DNA from: Mesostigma viride
Taxonomy: Eukaryota; Streptophyta; Mesostigmatophyceae; Mesostigmatales; Mesostigmataceae
Direction of reading: 5' to 3'
DNA: 64,000 nucleotides
NCBI GenBank assembly: GCA_009746045.1
Contig: RPFO01000645.1
Span: 1,195,193 to 1,259,192 of the forward strand
The stretch's first letter is position 1, and every line of letters starts with the position of its first letter. The position numbers and the translations under genes were made by a program. Shown one piece after another: positions 24,650 through 53,755 of this stretch. Under the pieces are notes generated by a model. It was given only the letters and a program-made list of their open reading frames with translations, was not told the DNA's origin and did no database searches.

Positions 24650-27600
24650 TCACAACTTCAGCTTGTCAGCGGCGTAAATAAGGTTGGGGTCTTTAATCTT
24701 CGGATTGACCTTCAGGAGTTCCTTCACTTTAACCTTGTTTTCTGAAGCAATCCGGATGAGCGTGTCCCCCCTCTTGATACGGTACCTGAGCATACGGGCA
24801 GCCATGCATAATGGATGGGTGGCAGCATGGCATGCTCAGCCGGCAGAAACAAGAGGCTTTAGTCCACTGACCACTTGGTGGCAATTCCAGAGCTGCGGGT
24901 CAGGCAGCTGTGGATAGACGAGCAGCTGCTAACTGGTATTGAAAATCAGAACTCCATCATGCGCTCCCTTATCAAGGCAAGACATGGACACATTAAGGCC
25001 TGCTAGACAAAAACCCAACAAACATTTGGCTACAAAGTGAGCCCAGCACCAACACCGGCTTGATAAGCATGCTGGGCCGCGCCGGTGTACTGGCTGCTTA
25101 AGAGCCCTATTGGTTATCCTGTTCAATAACCACATACTTGATCAAAAAGCTAAGCGGGCCTCTGATGAGCTCTAATAACCAGGCCATTCAGAAATGCTTG
25201 GGTTATTTCGCCACCTTCACACGGAGACTAAAAAATTTTCTCCTCACTTTTGTTCTCCTTACTGCTACCACTGCACATGGCAGTATCCATGGCATCGACA
25301 AGGCCAGTAACCAAGGCTGCGGTTAGCGAGTGCGAGGCATAGCGGCAAATCCAAGTGCGCAGCCGAGAACTTACTGCTTCTTCGTGAGCAGCTTCTGCAG
25401 CAGTACCACCCCCGCGAGGATGCCGCCCCCAATGACAAGCAGCCTCTTCCGGACCTCCTCTGGGGATGGCTCTCCCGCGGCTTCCCTGCGCGCCCGCTCT
25501 GCCGCCTTCTTTGCCTCCTCCTCCGCCTTCTTTGCTGCCTTCTTCGCCTCCTCCTCCGCCTTCTTTGCTGCCTTCTTCGCCTCCTCCTCCGCCTTCTTTG
25601 CTGCCTCCTCTGCCGCCTTCTTGGCCTTCAGCTCCGCCTCCTCCGCCGCCTTCTTCACCTTGAGCTCCTCCGCCAGCCGGGCCTCCTCAGCCTTCTCCGC
25701 AGCTTCCTTCTCGGCCGCCGCCTTTTCTGCTGCGGCCTTAGCGGCCACTGCAGCCTTCTCGGCCTCCTCCGCCTTCTTCTTCGCGGCCGCCTCCTCCGCC
25801 TCCTTCTTCTTGGCCTCCTCCTCCTTGCGCTTCTTCTCCAGCTCCGCATCCACCTGCCACAGTGACGTGTCGTGCTGCAATGGCCAAACAGGGAAAGGGG
25901 CGGAGATGGATGTGGAATTTGGGGTGGAAATGGGGTATGGGGTGGAGGGTGGAGGGCGGAGGGCGGAGGGCGGAGGGCGGAGGGCGGAGGGAGGGCGGGC
26001 GGGCGGGCGGCGGGCGGCGGGCGGCGGGCGGCGGGCGGCGGGCGGCGGGCGGCGGGCGGCGGGCGGCGGGCGGCGGGCGGAGGGAGGGCGGGCGGGCGGA
26101 GGGCGGAGGGCGGAGGGCGGAGGGCGGAGGGCGGAGGGCGGAGGGCGGAGGGCGGAGGGCGGCGGGCGGCGGGCGGAGGGAGGGCGGGCGGGCGGCGGGC
26201 GGAGGGCGGAGGGCGGAGGGCGGAGGGCGGAGGGCGGAGGGCGGAGGGCGGAGGGCGGAGGGCGGAGGGCGGAGGGCGGAGGGCGGAGGGCGGAGGGTGG
26301 AGGGTGGAGGGTGGAGGGTGGAGGGTGGAGGGTGGAGGGTGGAGGGTGGAGGGTGGAGGGTGGAGGGTGGAGGGTGGAGGGTGGAGGGTGGAGGGTGGAG
26401 GGTGGAGGGTGGAGGGTGGAGGGTGGAGGGTGGAGGGTGGAGGGTGGAGGGTGGAGGGTGGAGGGTGGAGGGTTGAGGGTTGAGGGTGGAGGGTGGAGGG
26501 TGGAGGGTGGAGGGTGGAGGGTGGAGGGTTGAGGGTGGAGGGCGGAGGGTGGAGGGTGGAGGGTGGAGGGTTGAGGGTGGAGGGTTGAGGGTGGAGGGAA
26601 CGAGGGCGGGAAGAAAGAGGAGGGGGAAAGGAGGCGGGGAAGGAGAAGGGGCCAAGGAGAAGGGGGAAGGGAAGCCAGGCAAGCACCGCGGGTACCGATG
26701 ATGCCAGCAAGCAGCTTGAGAGGGACAGGTTAGCAGGCAGGCTTTAACAAGGGCTATAGCTCTGCATGTATAGCATTACAAGGGCTATAGCTCTCCATGT
26801 CCGCACCTTCAGCTGCTGGACTTCGTGGTGGTGCAGGTGCACCTTGTGCACCCAGAGTAGGTGGCAGTTTACATCCACCACCTGCAGGTTGTAGCTCATA
26901 ATGTATCAAAAACCATATGCCCCTTCTCAGGGACATGTGTTGCATATACTCCCCACGGAGATATGTTCTTAATTAATTAAATAATTAATTAATTAATCAT
27001 CAATTCATTAATTAATAGCTCTGCATGGCCACTACACCAGGTATCGTTCAGATGCATCCTGGGCATGAGTGTTGGCTGCGTGCCCAGGCCCATCAGCAAC
27101 ATGAACACGGAAATGAAGCCCAAGGTGCCAAGGGCACAGCCAGTGTAGATGCCTGCAAGGTTGTGCTGCTCAAACCCAAAGCCCAACACAAAGCCAGGGT
27201 GGGCAGACCCTACTCAAACACAATCAATCATAGACATCAGTTTGACTGGGCCACCAAAAACTCATACTACTATACGAGATGGGATTGTTAAGCCCACATA
27301 AAAAATGGGACAAACAAAATTCAAAAACAGGTCCGGCACACGCAAAACTGCTGGGGCAGCCTGGGCCCTGATGGTCAAGTGCTGGGCTGGCACACACCCA
27401 TGTGCACGCACACGCTCTTCACCATGTAATTTTCTCGTCCCTTTCTTCGACTGACCTTATCACGGCTTCCGGAGCAGTAGCAGCTGCTGGCTAGGCGTCC
27501 TGAACGGTAAACACTCTAGGTCCTTAGCAACATCACCACCTCAGGCGCCCTCTCCACGTTCACCGCTAGAATACAATTACCACACCGCCTACGCTGCCCT

Positions 27601-30058
27601 CGATCATGCCCTGCCAACATGCTAGCTCACCTTGAGCTTTGCGACATCGGATACAGCGGAGGTGACGACGTCCTTGGCGCGCTCCTGCGCGTTGGACAGG
27701 TCACGCGTGATGCCGCCCACGCGCTGCTGCGACATGCGCTTGGGCTTGGCCGTCATGTCGTCAAAGTCCGCCACTTGCTGCAGCGGGGGGGGAGGCAGGG
27801 AGGGGGGGGCAGATAGAGAGGCAGGGAAGGAGGCAGATGCAAAGGCAGGAAAGGGCAACAATTATTTTCATACTGCGAGGACATCCCCAGCATGTCCCTG
27901 TCAGGCAGCAGGTGGCTGCCACAGCAATGGTTTCAGGCCACACGCACATGCGCGGGCAAACTCCCATACTGCGAAGCAGCAGCTCAACAGATAACATCTC
28001 CAAACACCAGTGCAGACTCTTGATATCAGCCAGGTGCACCACGGTGACACCAATGAAGGTGGGTGCTCACATCTTGAACATCTAGCCGATACAAGACACG
28101 GCACACTAGTTGGTCCACAACATGAGAGAGAAGATTCCACAGAGGGTCAGCCATGAGTCAAAACGCGAACTTGGACCAAAAGTTGTGAAAAAGTGAGCAG
28201 TCCATCAAGTATTCGGAACACAGCTGCCCAGAAATGCTGCATGCACTAGGCAGCCCTTGGAATAATCAGAGCACAGTGAAGATCTGTGCAGAAACACGTT
28301 TGGAAGCGATGTCCCTTACCGCTATGCAAGTGTCCCGCCAGAAAAGAGCCCTTAATGGTGGATACGTTTGCTTTTTCAGATGGCACGAAAACACAATAGC
28401 AAACGGGTTGCAAAGGGAAATTTTTAATGGCCAAGGGTGCACAGAAGGACAACAAATGCAATTCCAGTTTCTCAGACAATCCAACAGTGGTCTGCTGCGG
28501 GGATACACGGACATGGCAGGGGAGGGGAGCTCCCTGGGTCACAGACGACAGCGCACGCCACCTACGCACCGATAGGCCCAGGTGCTGCCGGGCGAGCTTG
28601 GAGAGGCCACGCAGCATAAGGCAGGTGGAGCGCGTGTTCTTCTGCTCAACGATGTCCGATGATGTCGGCAGGTACGAGTCCTCCATGCCCAGCTCCTTGC
28701 AGATCTGCGCATCGTGCACCCCAGGGACAAGCAAAACTTAATGGACTCACCGTGTAGGCTTAGTTTTATTACTGTATGGGCCACGGGCTACCTGTCCTAA
28801 ATAAATTCCGCTAGAGCAACAGACATGCTGGCCTTCCATGGAGTTACAGGCAGGTGCACCAAAAGCAGTCTTGGTACACCCATCTATATTAATACACGAA
28901 TATCTGCCGTGTTAGATTTCGCTACTTCGCCAATGCCACAACAGAACGTGATTGAAATCCCAGAGCACTCCCTTATATTCTCTGGGAAGCTATCTGCAGC
29001 AGTTGGAGGCTCTCCTGTAGCAGAAGTCTACCCTGCGTGACTTCATTTTTGTACTATCTATTGTACACCTGCTGTTGCAGCGTATACATGGGCGTGTCAG
29101 GCCTTGCCCCTGGATATGTGGTTCTCCGACCTAGGAAGTGAGAAAGTACAGCCTGTTGCAAGACGATGTGTTAATACTATCAAGGAGACAACCAGAGCCT
29201 ATGTGGTGTGCTAAATATACAAGCACCATACATTAATCAGGTACTCACGCTACTATACCACTTGAAACCACTTCGGCAAGCTCCAAACGAACTCCTCAGA
29301 ATGTTTACTTTGTACGCACATTCAGGAACTCGTCCACGTTGGCATACGCCATAAAGGCCATCTTTACAGTAGGTCCTGGAGCCGCCATGACATCTTTCAG
29401 CTCCTTGGAAGGATCTTCCTTCAGCTTGAGCAGTCCCCGGCCAAGTTTTACCCTGCAGCAAGCCCCAGACCAAAATGCAGTCCCAATTAAAACAGCCGGG
29501 GAAGAAAACGCCATCACTCGATAGGGAAGAATATTGACAAGAGAGGGATCTAAGGGAAATAACCAAAGACACCTAAAACCCCACTCTCAACAAAGTCGAA
29601 ATGTACTTACAATAGACTTCCGTTTTGGACGATTTCGGCAGTAGATTTCTCGTCATCCAGTGGCTCGTGGGTCACCTCCTCAAGCCACCACTTGGCTTGT
29701 TTCTGGAAAAAAACGAGCATTCAATGATTATCCCCCGAAAATCCAGTCTCGAGTCAATTAACTTGTTGCGATGCGCCAGTTTCACCATACATGACAAATA
29801 CGTAAACCGACGTTTCGAGTTTAAAAAATGAATGCGGAACGCGGCGGCACCATGAAACCTGCCTATGCCACAAATCAGCTAAGTTTTCACGCTTATGACG
29901 ATTATGGGGAAAATGAAAACGTTTTCGCTTCTCGCATCCCGGATAAGTAGACATCCACTTTAAGTACTCGGTACCTGCAGGAACTCGGAGTCCTGCTCCC
30001 GAAACACCTCGGCACTAACGGCATCTGGTGAGGTCACGGCGGTAGCTCCCGGCTCCAT
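24650..30058 (-). CDS. calponin-homology / coiled-coil / TM / LysM protein, 7 exons, 401 aa
   Basis: Exons (minus): 30058-29975, 29702-29611, 29452-29320, 28704-28570, 27777-27631, 25853-25375, 24785-24650. All junctions are GT-AG with matching phases, and the total is 402 codons with the stop. Residues about 25-148 form a calponin-homology domain: WWLEEVTHEPLDDE, AEIVQNGSLL, YANVDEFLN joined across a splice to ICKELGMEDS, then SDIVEQKN and CLMLRGLSKLA. Residues about 198-330 are Lys/Glu/Ala-rich heptad coiled coil. LLVIGGGILAGVVLLQKLL (about 334-352) is a membrane segment. The last exon is a LysM module (YRIKRGDTLIRIASENKVKV, then VNPKIKDPNLIYAADKL). CH domains usually bind actin or microtubules, and LysM binds GlcNAc polymers. 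A role linking cytoskeleton and membrane is inference. An extra small exon between 27.6 and 25.9 kb cannot be excluded. Intron 5 holds a G-rich minisatellite and a LINE end. Confidence 0.82.
25939..26610. repeat. G-rich heptamer minisatellite (GGAGGGC/GGAGGGT)n
   Basis: About 95 heptamers form three blocks: GGAGGGC, GGCGGGC-rich, then GGAGGGT with a few TTGAGGG. It lies in intron 5 of the CH-LysM gene, on the strand opposite the transcript, so the pre-mRNA is C-rich and the plus strand can form G-quadruplexes. Several frames stay open, giving Gly/Arg- or Pro-rich ORFs that are not genes. Confidence 0.95.
26769..27014 (+). mobile_element. LINE family-B 3' fragment with 13-bp target-site duplication
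   Basis: The insert ends CATATACTCCCCACGGAGATA, then TGTTC and a long AATT tail with CATCAATTC interruptions. ATAGCTCTGCATG flanks it on both sides (26756-26768 and 27015-27027), a perfect 13-bp direct repeat. It sits in intron 5 of the CH-LysM gene, antisense to it. Confidence 0.85.
29180..29195 (-). repeat. minimal copy of repeat R end (16-17 bp)
   Basis: TCAAGGAGACAACCAG matches the reverse complement of the 17-bp core shared by all R copies. No more of the element is present. It lies in intron 3 of the CH-LysM gene. Confidence 0.55.
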
Positions 30059-30784
30059 ATGTAACTGGTTACTAAATGTGATAAAGTTCAGGGAACACAA
30101 ATACCCAAGCCCTTACTGTTTTCCAACTCTCGCGGTCATAACCTTCGTTTTGCGCAGCAGAATGCGCACAACGGCCTCGTTCCCCCTGATCTTCTCGATC
30201 TCTCAAGTCTCCACCCGGGGCCTCAGCATTCATCAGCAGCCCGGGATCAATACGTTCGCACGCTTTCCCTAGCAGGAAGAAAGCATCCAAGAATGTATGC
30301 CTGGAAAAGTGTGTTCCTGGGGGACAAACTTTAAGTATGTGGCCAGCCGCCATGCGCGCCAAGCACCCTGGGTTGATCATTGGGACCCTAAGTGACCTTT
30401 CTTTTACGGTTCAAAGAGGATCTTGTTTCGGTAATTATGGCGTGATGACACACGCTACTGTAGGATCGTGTCCAGTTACAAGAGTACAATCAGTACATAC
30501 ACAACTGGGCTGACCGGAGTTGTGCGTGGCGAATCGGTATAACAGCCAGCAAGGCATCTCTCGCCTGAACATAAATATCTCTTCCTTGTGACACGACAGT
30601 ACGTTGCGACGTACGTTGTCCGTTTACACCGGACAACGGAAGTACCCGTATTTGTTGTTGTTGTTGTTGTGTCCCACGCCGCACCCGTATAAGCGAGGGC
30701 CAGAGGGGAAGAAACAGTTGATCTCGTGCGGGCGCGTGGCAATCTGCGCGGTTCTGCCAACCCCGGCCGTACCTACAGTGGTCA
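30059..30784. other. upstream region of CH-LysM gene, no gene seen
   Basis: A 103-codon minus-strand frame (30072-30380) has no recognised motif and may be 5' UTR or noise. A short TTG repeat sits at 30654-30670. No clear promoter element is recognised. Confidence 0.4.
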
Positions 30785-31125
30785 TATTAATTAATTAATT
30801 AATTAGGAACATAACTCCGTTGGGAGTATAATTATGTAGCACATATCCCAGAGAAGGGGCATATGGCTTTTAATACATTCTGGGATACTTCCTGCAAGGG
30901 TGGGAATGTAAACGACACTTGCTCTAGGTGCACCAAGGGCACCGGCACCACCATTATGTCTCAGAGCTCTGTAGTCACTCATCATGATGGGGTGGAAGAT
31001 CATCATGGCCGCTATACCGGCCCGGCCGTGTACTTCAGTACTGAAATACAAGCGCTAGGGCCGCATGGCTTCTTAACAGAAAGTGACTACCGGAGCTCTG
31101 CATAGGCAGAGCGTGACTGAGGGTA
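30785..31125 (-). mobile_element. LINE family-B 3' end
   Basis: The plus strand reads (TTAA)n, CATAACTCCGTTGGGAGTAT, then ATGTAGCACATATCCCAGAG, the reverse complement of the family-B end. The body has a GGTGCACC block and matches the arrangement of the 14.57-kb copy. Confidence 0.75.
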
Positions 31126-31129
31126 CCAG

Positions 31130-32455
31130 GTGCCCACCATTCCTTCATCACGGGGTGTGGCAAGGTTGTCGGTGTCCTGTCCCCATGATAGTACCGGCCT
31201 GTTCATTATGATTGTCGTCATGGATCACGTCATGCGCCGGGCACGTACGTGCGCGCTTTACTGCTCTTAAGGGGTCCGAGCCCGGCTTGGACATCCTTAA
31301 CGAGCGCGAACACGGCGGCGGTGGCGGGCCCTGGTTACCGCCTGTCCGACCTGATTTATGCGGATGATACCACCCTCATCGAGCGCCCCGCCGAGCACAT
31401 TCAGACCTGGCTGGATTGTCTGGGCTTGGAGGCGCGGGCGGTGGGTTTGGAGATTAGTGTCAAAGCTGAGGCGATGGTGGTTGGGGCAACCAGTCGCCCG
31501 CCGCTCGGCTGCCGCGGCTGCTAGACGGGAAGGAGGTCGAGTTCCGTGACCGCTTCAAACTGCTGGGGAGCATGCTCCCTGACGGACACCGACCGCCGAC
31601 GATGTGGACACCCGCAGCGGCCTGGCCTGGGCCAGGCTCCCTTCGCTCAACATGCTTAACACCTATTGGCGCTCGAAGGGCCTGGGCGAGCACCGCAAGC
31701 GCATGCTCCTCAAGGTCCTCGTCCTCACCGACGGTGCTCACTCATCACCTATGGCGCCGAGGCATGGACTACGCTCACGGACACGCTGGCCACACGGCTG
31801 CGGAACGGCACGGTAACCAGGATGCTCCGCCAGGCCCTGAACGTAGACTTTCCCACACATACGTGTTTAGAATCTTTGTACCAGGGTATGCCTCGCATTT
31901 CAGACGAGATTAGACAGCGTAGGATAGCATTCGTAGGACATCTTGCTCGCACCAGTCAGGTAGACACGGACCTCGGTCTGGCCGGCCCCCAGCGGCTTGG
32001 CCAGCCGGGGCGGCATATCCTGACCTGGCCTGGCCCCAATTAAGGACATTCCTAAAAGGGTAGGTAAACATGTTATGACCTACCCACAGCAGTTGCTGGC
32101 TGGCCTAGTGGTCCCCTGGAGCCCCGTTTGAACATCGCATTCACTCCCTAGAGCTCTCTTGCTTGGACTGCGCCGGCTATGCAGAACAAGAAGAGGTGGA
32201 ATCTTGACGATTGTCCAGGCTCACACACCAGCCCCTGTGGGCAAGCCCCCCCCCCCCCAATAGGAAGGGGCGCTTTGCTGACTAGAATAGTTGGGGTTAT
32301 CCTAGATAGATCAGATTAGAGTTAGATTAGTTCGGCTTCGCGGCTTCGCCCACCTCCATCCATCCAGCAAGGGAATATGTCAAGGAGACAACCAGCTGTG
32401 CTACATGAAGAACATGATCTCCCAAGGGAATCATGTTATAATTTTTTTTTTTCAA
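31130..32455 (+). pseudogene. family-A LINE copy riddled with microinsertions
   Basis: It aligns along its length with the 17.4-kb and 59.6-kb copies: GGGGTGTGGCAAGG, the DLIYADDT motif, FKLLGS, YWRSKGLGEHRKRMLLKVLV and RRIAFVGHLARTSQVDTDLG. The frame is broken many times. The 3' end has GATCTCCCAAGGGAATC and an AT tail. Compared with the other copies it has CGGT, ACGT and CAT insertions in the RT core, an AATTAA at about 32037, and a 17-19-bp insert with the R core at 32380-32396. Confidence 0.88.
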
Positions 32456-32459
32456 CTCC

Positions 32460-33025
32460 CTACTAGGCTGGGGTTGCTTTGGAGGCAGGGGGCGCCTGCC
32501 AGGGCTTGTGGTCGACGTGGATGACCGCACCGCCCCCCTCCAGTATACTGGCTTCCCCCAGGCTGCGGTCTGCCGGAGCTGGAGGTAGGTCGATCGGCCA
32601 TAGCTCTTGTCGCCGTTGTTGCTGCGCCAGGGTCAAGTCGTCGACGTCCAGCGTGTAGGAAGTCCTAGCTCGCGAGCTTCTTGTGGCGTATGTTTAAGAA
32701 ACAACAGCTTATCCGCCATGTAATCAAAGGTGAGGAGCAGGGGGGCCAGGCCAGCCTTCAGTTACCCGCGTGCGGGGAAGGCGGATCGACAGCCGACATC
32801 CGCAGCTCACCAGTGAGTTCCATGGGGGTAAGAATGTCGCGCTTAAACGCTATGGCAAGAGACTCCTCACCTGCCGGCTGGTCGAAGTGCTTGACGATGA
32901 CGTTATGGCTGCGCTACGATGACTGTGCAACATACATGCATGGATGAAAAGCACTTTAACACTGCATTGTTGTGCTCCGTAACTCCCCAACCAACGGGAG
33001 CGCGTGTTTAATTAATTTAATTTAC
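32460..33025. pseudogene. inverted ORF1 fragment joined to a family-C LINE 3' end
   Basis: 32460-32910 is, on minus, the ORF1 C-terminal region (same order as 15335-15830, with the segment encoding LTLAQQQRR). 32945-33025 on plus is a family-C 3' end: GAAAAGCACTTT, GCTCCGTAACTCCCC, AACGGGAGCGCG and an AATTTAATTTA tail. The ORF1 part is inverted relative to the 3' end, as in twin-primed L1 insertions. Confidence 0.7.
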
Positions 33026-34040
33026 CGGAGAGTGGTTCCAGTAATTCGGAAATTGTGCTAGATGTACTAGTTACGTGAGATCCTGGTGCACGCGTAGGAG
33101 TGCTACGTGTACACATGCCCTCTATATGTGTCCTCCGTGATTTCTCTATACGTGTATGTACAAGTTTTGCGGGCTTCGCCCGCGACATTAGAGCTCGTAC
33201 TTTTTGTGGCCGGTACCCGGCCAGGGAGCCCCGGCTAGGGATTGCGTGACACCATGTACCGCCGCCGAGGGCCAGGTAGCGCTAGCCTCGCCAAGGAGCG
33301 CGCGCTAGCTTTAGAGTTTCGACCACAAGATTCATGGAGGTTGGCAAAAGGGTGAAGGAAAAAAATCCGAACTGCAATGGAAGGCCTATGAAGGCTCGAA
33401 CCCGGTATGTCACGAGTAATTGTATGATGAGGTGTGCCTTGGCGCCTGAAGTCTACGTAAGCAGACTTAACGGAAGTTTTGCAATTTGTACATTGCTACA
33501 AAGGGACAAACTGCGCAACCGCGCATGCAGTGGACGGAGCTCGCGAACTACTTGCGGAGTTCAAGCTCCAGATTGACTGCTACCCCTGCACGGGAACGCG
33601 ATGCGCGCGGGGATGAGTGACCTCGCCAACCCCGCAGACAGCAGGGAAAAATCACAGGCGGTGAGCAGAGGAAAATCCACGTGTGAGCTTCCTACGCGTT
33701 TGTAACGGGATTTCCCCAACAGAAAGTTTGGTCCAACAGCCCAAAAGTTTGCGACGGTTATATCTGGAGCTCGCGAACACAGGAAATCGCAGAGTTTGGC
33801 TCCTGCTGCAATCTGGGCATACGGACCTCTGCCAAATGGCTCATCTGGATGTAACGCTTCAGAAACCTCAAAAATGGGCGCGCCGTGGTTTGACCTTTTC
33901 GTGATTGGTCGCAACGGAATTTCGCGCAGCTCATTCGTCAAGCGGACTGTGAGTCGCGCCGCTGAGTGGCTGGAGCCGAAAGCCGTTCGAAAGAGTGTTA
34001 GCTAAAATTGTGCCAAGGCTGCGTTTTACAAGCTTTAGTA
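33026..34040. other. no recognisable gene
   Basis: Short frames only. GCGGGCTTCGCCCGC (33169-33183) is a perfect 6-bp-stem hairpin. GGCTCGAACCCGG near 33393 resembles a tRNA T arm, but no tRNA can be folded around it. Confidence 0.45.
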
Positions 34041-34130
34041 TCAAAGAGACAACCAGCGCAGGCCATATTTAGTATATATATGTTGATGAAGTGAGACAAC
34101 TATGCTTGGACGCATGGCGATCCAACACCG
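34041..34130 (-). repeat. internally deleted copy of repeat R region
   Basis: TCAAAGAGACAACCAGCGCA at 34041 is the R end. AAGTGAGACAACTATGCTTG then GACGCATGGCGATC (34089-34125) is also found after the R copy at 58012-58050. Only about 30 bp separates the two blocks here, against about 200 bp at 57.8-58.0 kb. Confidence 0.65.
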
Positions 34131-34246
34131 TGGAAGAACTAGGGTAGTTGTCTGAGAGGAAAGCCGCGAAAGCCGCGTGGCTATCTCTAGGAAGACCTGC
34201 ATGGAGGGAGACAGAGGGTAACAAGAAAGGTTGACAGGAAAAACGT

Positions 34247-34470
<224 letters not shown>

Positions 34471-35342
34471 ACACCACCATCACCACCACCACCAGTAAAA
34501 CAACAAAAACTTAACAAGGAAAAGAGGGAACGCATACACACATACACGAAGGGGCTAAAAGAAAAAGCACTAAGTATACATTACAAAGGGAAAAAGAAAA
34601 AAAAAAACGAAAAAAAGTTCTAAAGAAAAAGGAAAGAAAATGTAAATAGGAATAATACGAACAATAATAAATAAAGAGTAATAATAATAACAACAAAAAC
34701 AAAAATGGAAATAAGGAAAGGTCATTGCTGGGATGTGGTGAGGCACAGGCGATGTTGGAGACTGGGTCAGGAGTTCGATGTTTCAGCGCCCATGGTGCCC
34801 GGCAGGGGGTCTCCTGTCCAACAGGGTATAAAGCCTCATGCCCAGCTCACTCCAATGAAAAAGTGTAAGGTGAAAAGGGGTAGGCAGTGAAAAAATAGAC
34901 AGGATGAACAAACATAACAGTGAGAGTCATAAAGAGGAGTTAAGGCACAAAGAGAAGTGGTAAAGGAGATAAAAAAGGAAAGCAAGAAAAAAAGTAAAAA
35001 ATAAAGAATAAAGCAATAAAATAATGATAACAATGAAACGAGCAGAAGAACAAATTATTACATACGAGACTACAAAAATTGTTGAATAGGCATACATAAG
35101 AATGACAAGAAGAAAAAGTAAAGGAAAGAACAAAAAAAAAAGCCAAACAAAACCACAACAACACAAACAAACCAACCAAACAAATTAGTGTGTGAGGTGT
35201 GAGAACTCTTAGAAGTGACGAAGAGAGAGCAGCCCAAAGATGCATGTTAACAAGGCTTACCGAAGATGTGTGGAGGCAACCCGACCGGTAGAGCGGGGAA
35301 GCGACGTTGAGAGCACGTCGTAGCCTGTGGTAGCGAAGACAT
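34471..35342. other. A-rich, T-poor low-complexity stretch
   Basis: From about 34490 to 35190 the plus strand is mostly A and AAC/GAA-type words with strong A-over-T skew. No gene, splice structure or repeat unit is recognised. Confidence 0.6.
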
Positions 35343-35420
35343 ATATGGTCAAGGTTAAATGTATAGATGTCTGGCCTGCGCTGGTTGTCTCCTTGATATG
35401 GTCAAGGTTAAATGTATAGA
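35343..35420 (+). mobile_element. 28-bp minimal insertion flanked by perfect 25-bp direct repeats
   Basis: 35343-35367 and 35396-35420 are identical (ATATGGTCAAGG through GTATAGA). Between them, 35368-35395 is TGTCTGGCCTGCG followed by CTGGTTGTCTCCTTG, the right end of repeat R. The layout is that of a retroposon insertion with target-site duplication in which only the last ~28 bp were inserted. Confidence 0.85.
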
Positions 35421-35883
35421 ACATCGATAAAGGCCATATGTGACGTTGGCCTATTTAGGCACATCCAGGGGTGCATCCACACAATGTCGGGCTCAGGGTT
35501 GCCTAGCCTGGCCGGCACCTCCTCACCTCGGGGTCATCATGGACATCCGGATTGCATGACCGAACCCCCCCCAGAGTCTCACAATAGTTTCAAGCCGATT
35601 GGCCTCCGTCTGACACCTGGCCCTCGCATGCACATAAGATCAGGTAATTTGATGCCCAGACCAAAATTTTATTTCAGATACATCCCAAGGTGCTTGGATG
35701 CAATGCTCAAAACGACTATGCACAGATGCAAGAACTGGCCACCATACAAATGCCAAAGCTTGGAACCAGCACGCGAGGCCCCACAAGCTGCGATGCCCTT
35801 GCCAATTGAGTATACCTTGTCAGCCATTTCCGGTACTGCTTGGCATTCGTGCCTTTTACCAGCATGTGGGCAAGCGTGGACCA

Positions 35884-53755
<17,872 letters not shown>

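Noticed and set aside
25330-26710. Pro-rich and Gly/Arg-rich ORFs of 200-400 codons
   Set aside because: Produced by the G-rich heptamer array in an intron; they overlap in several frames.
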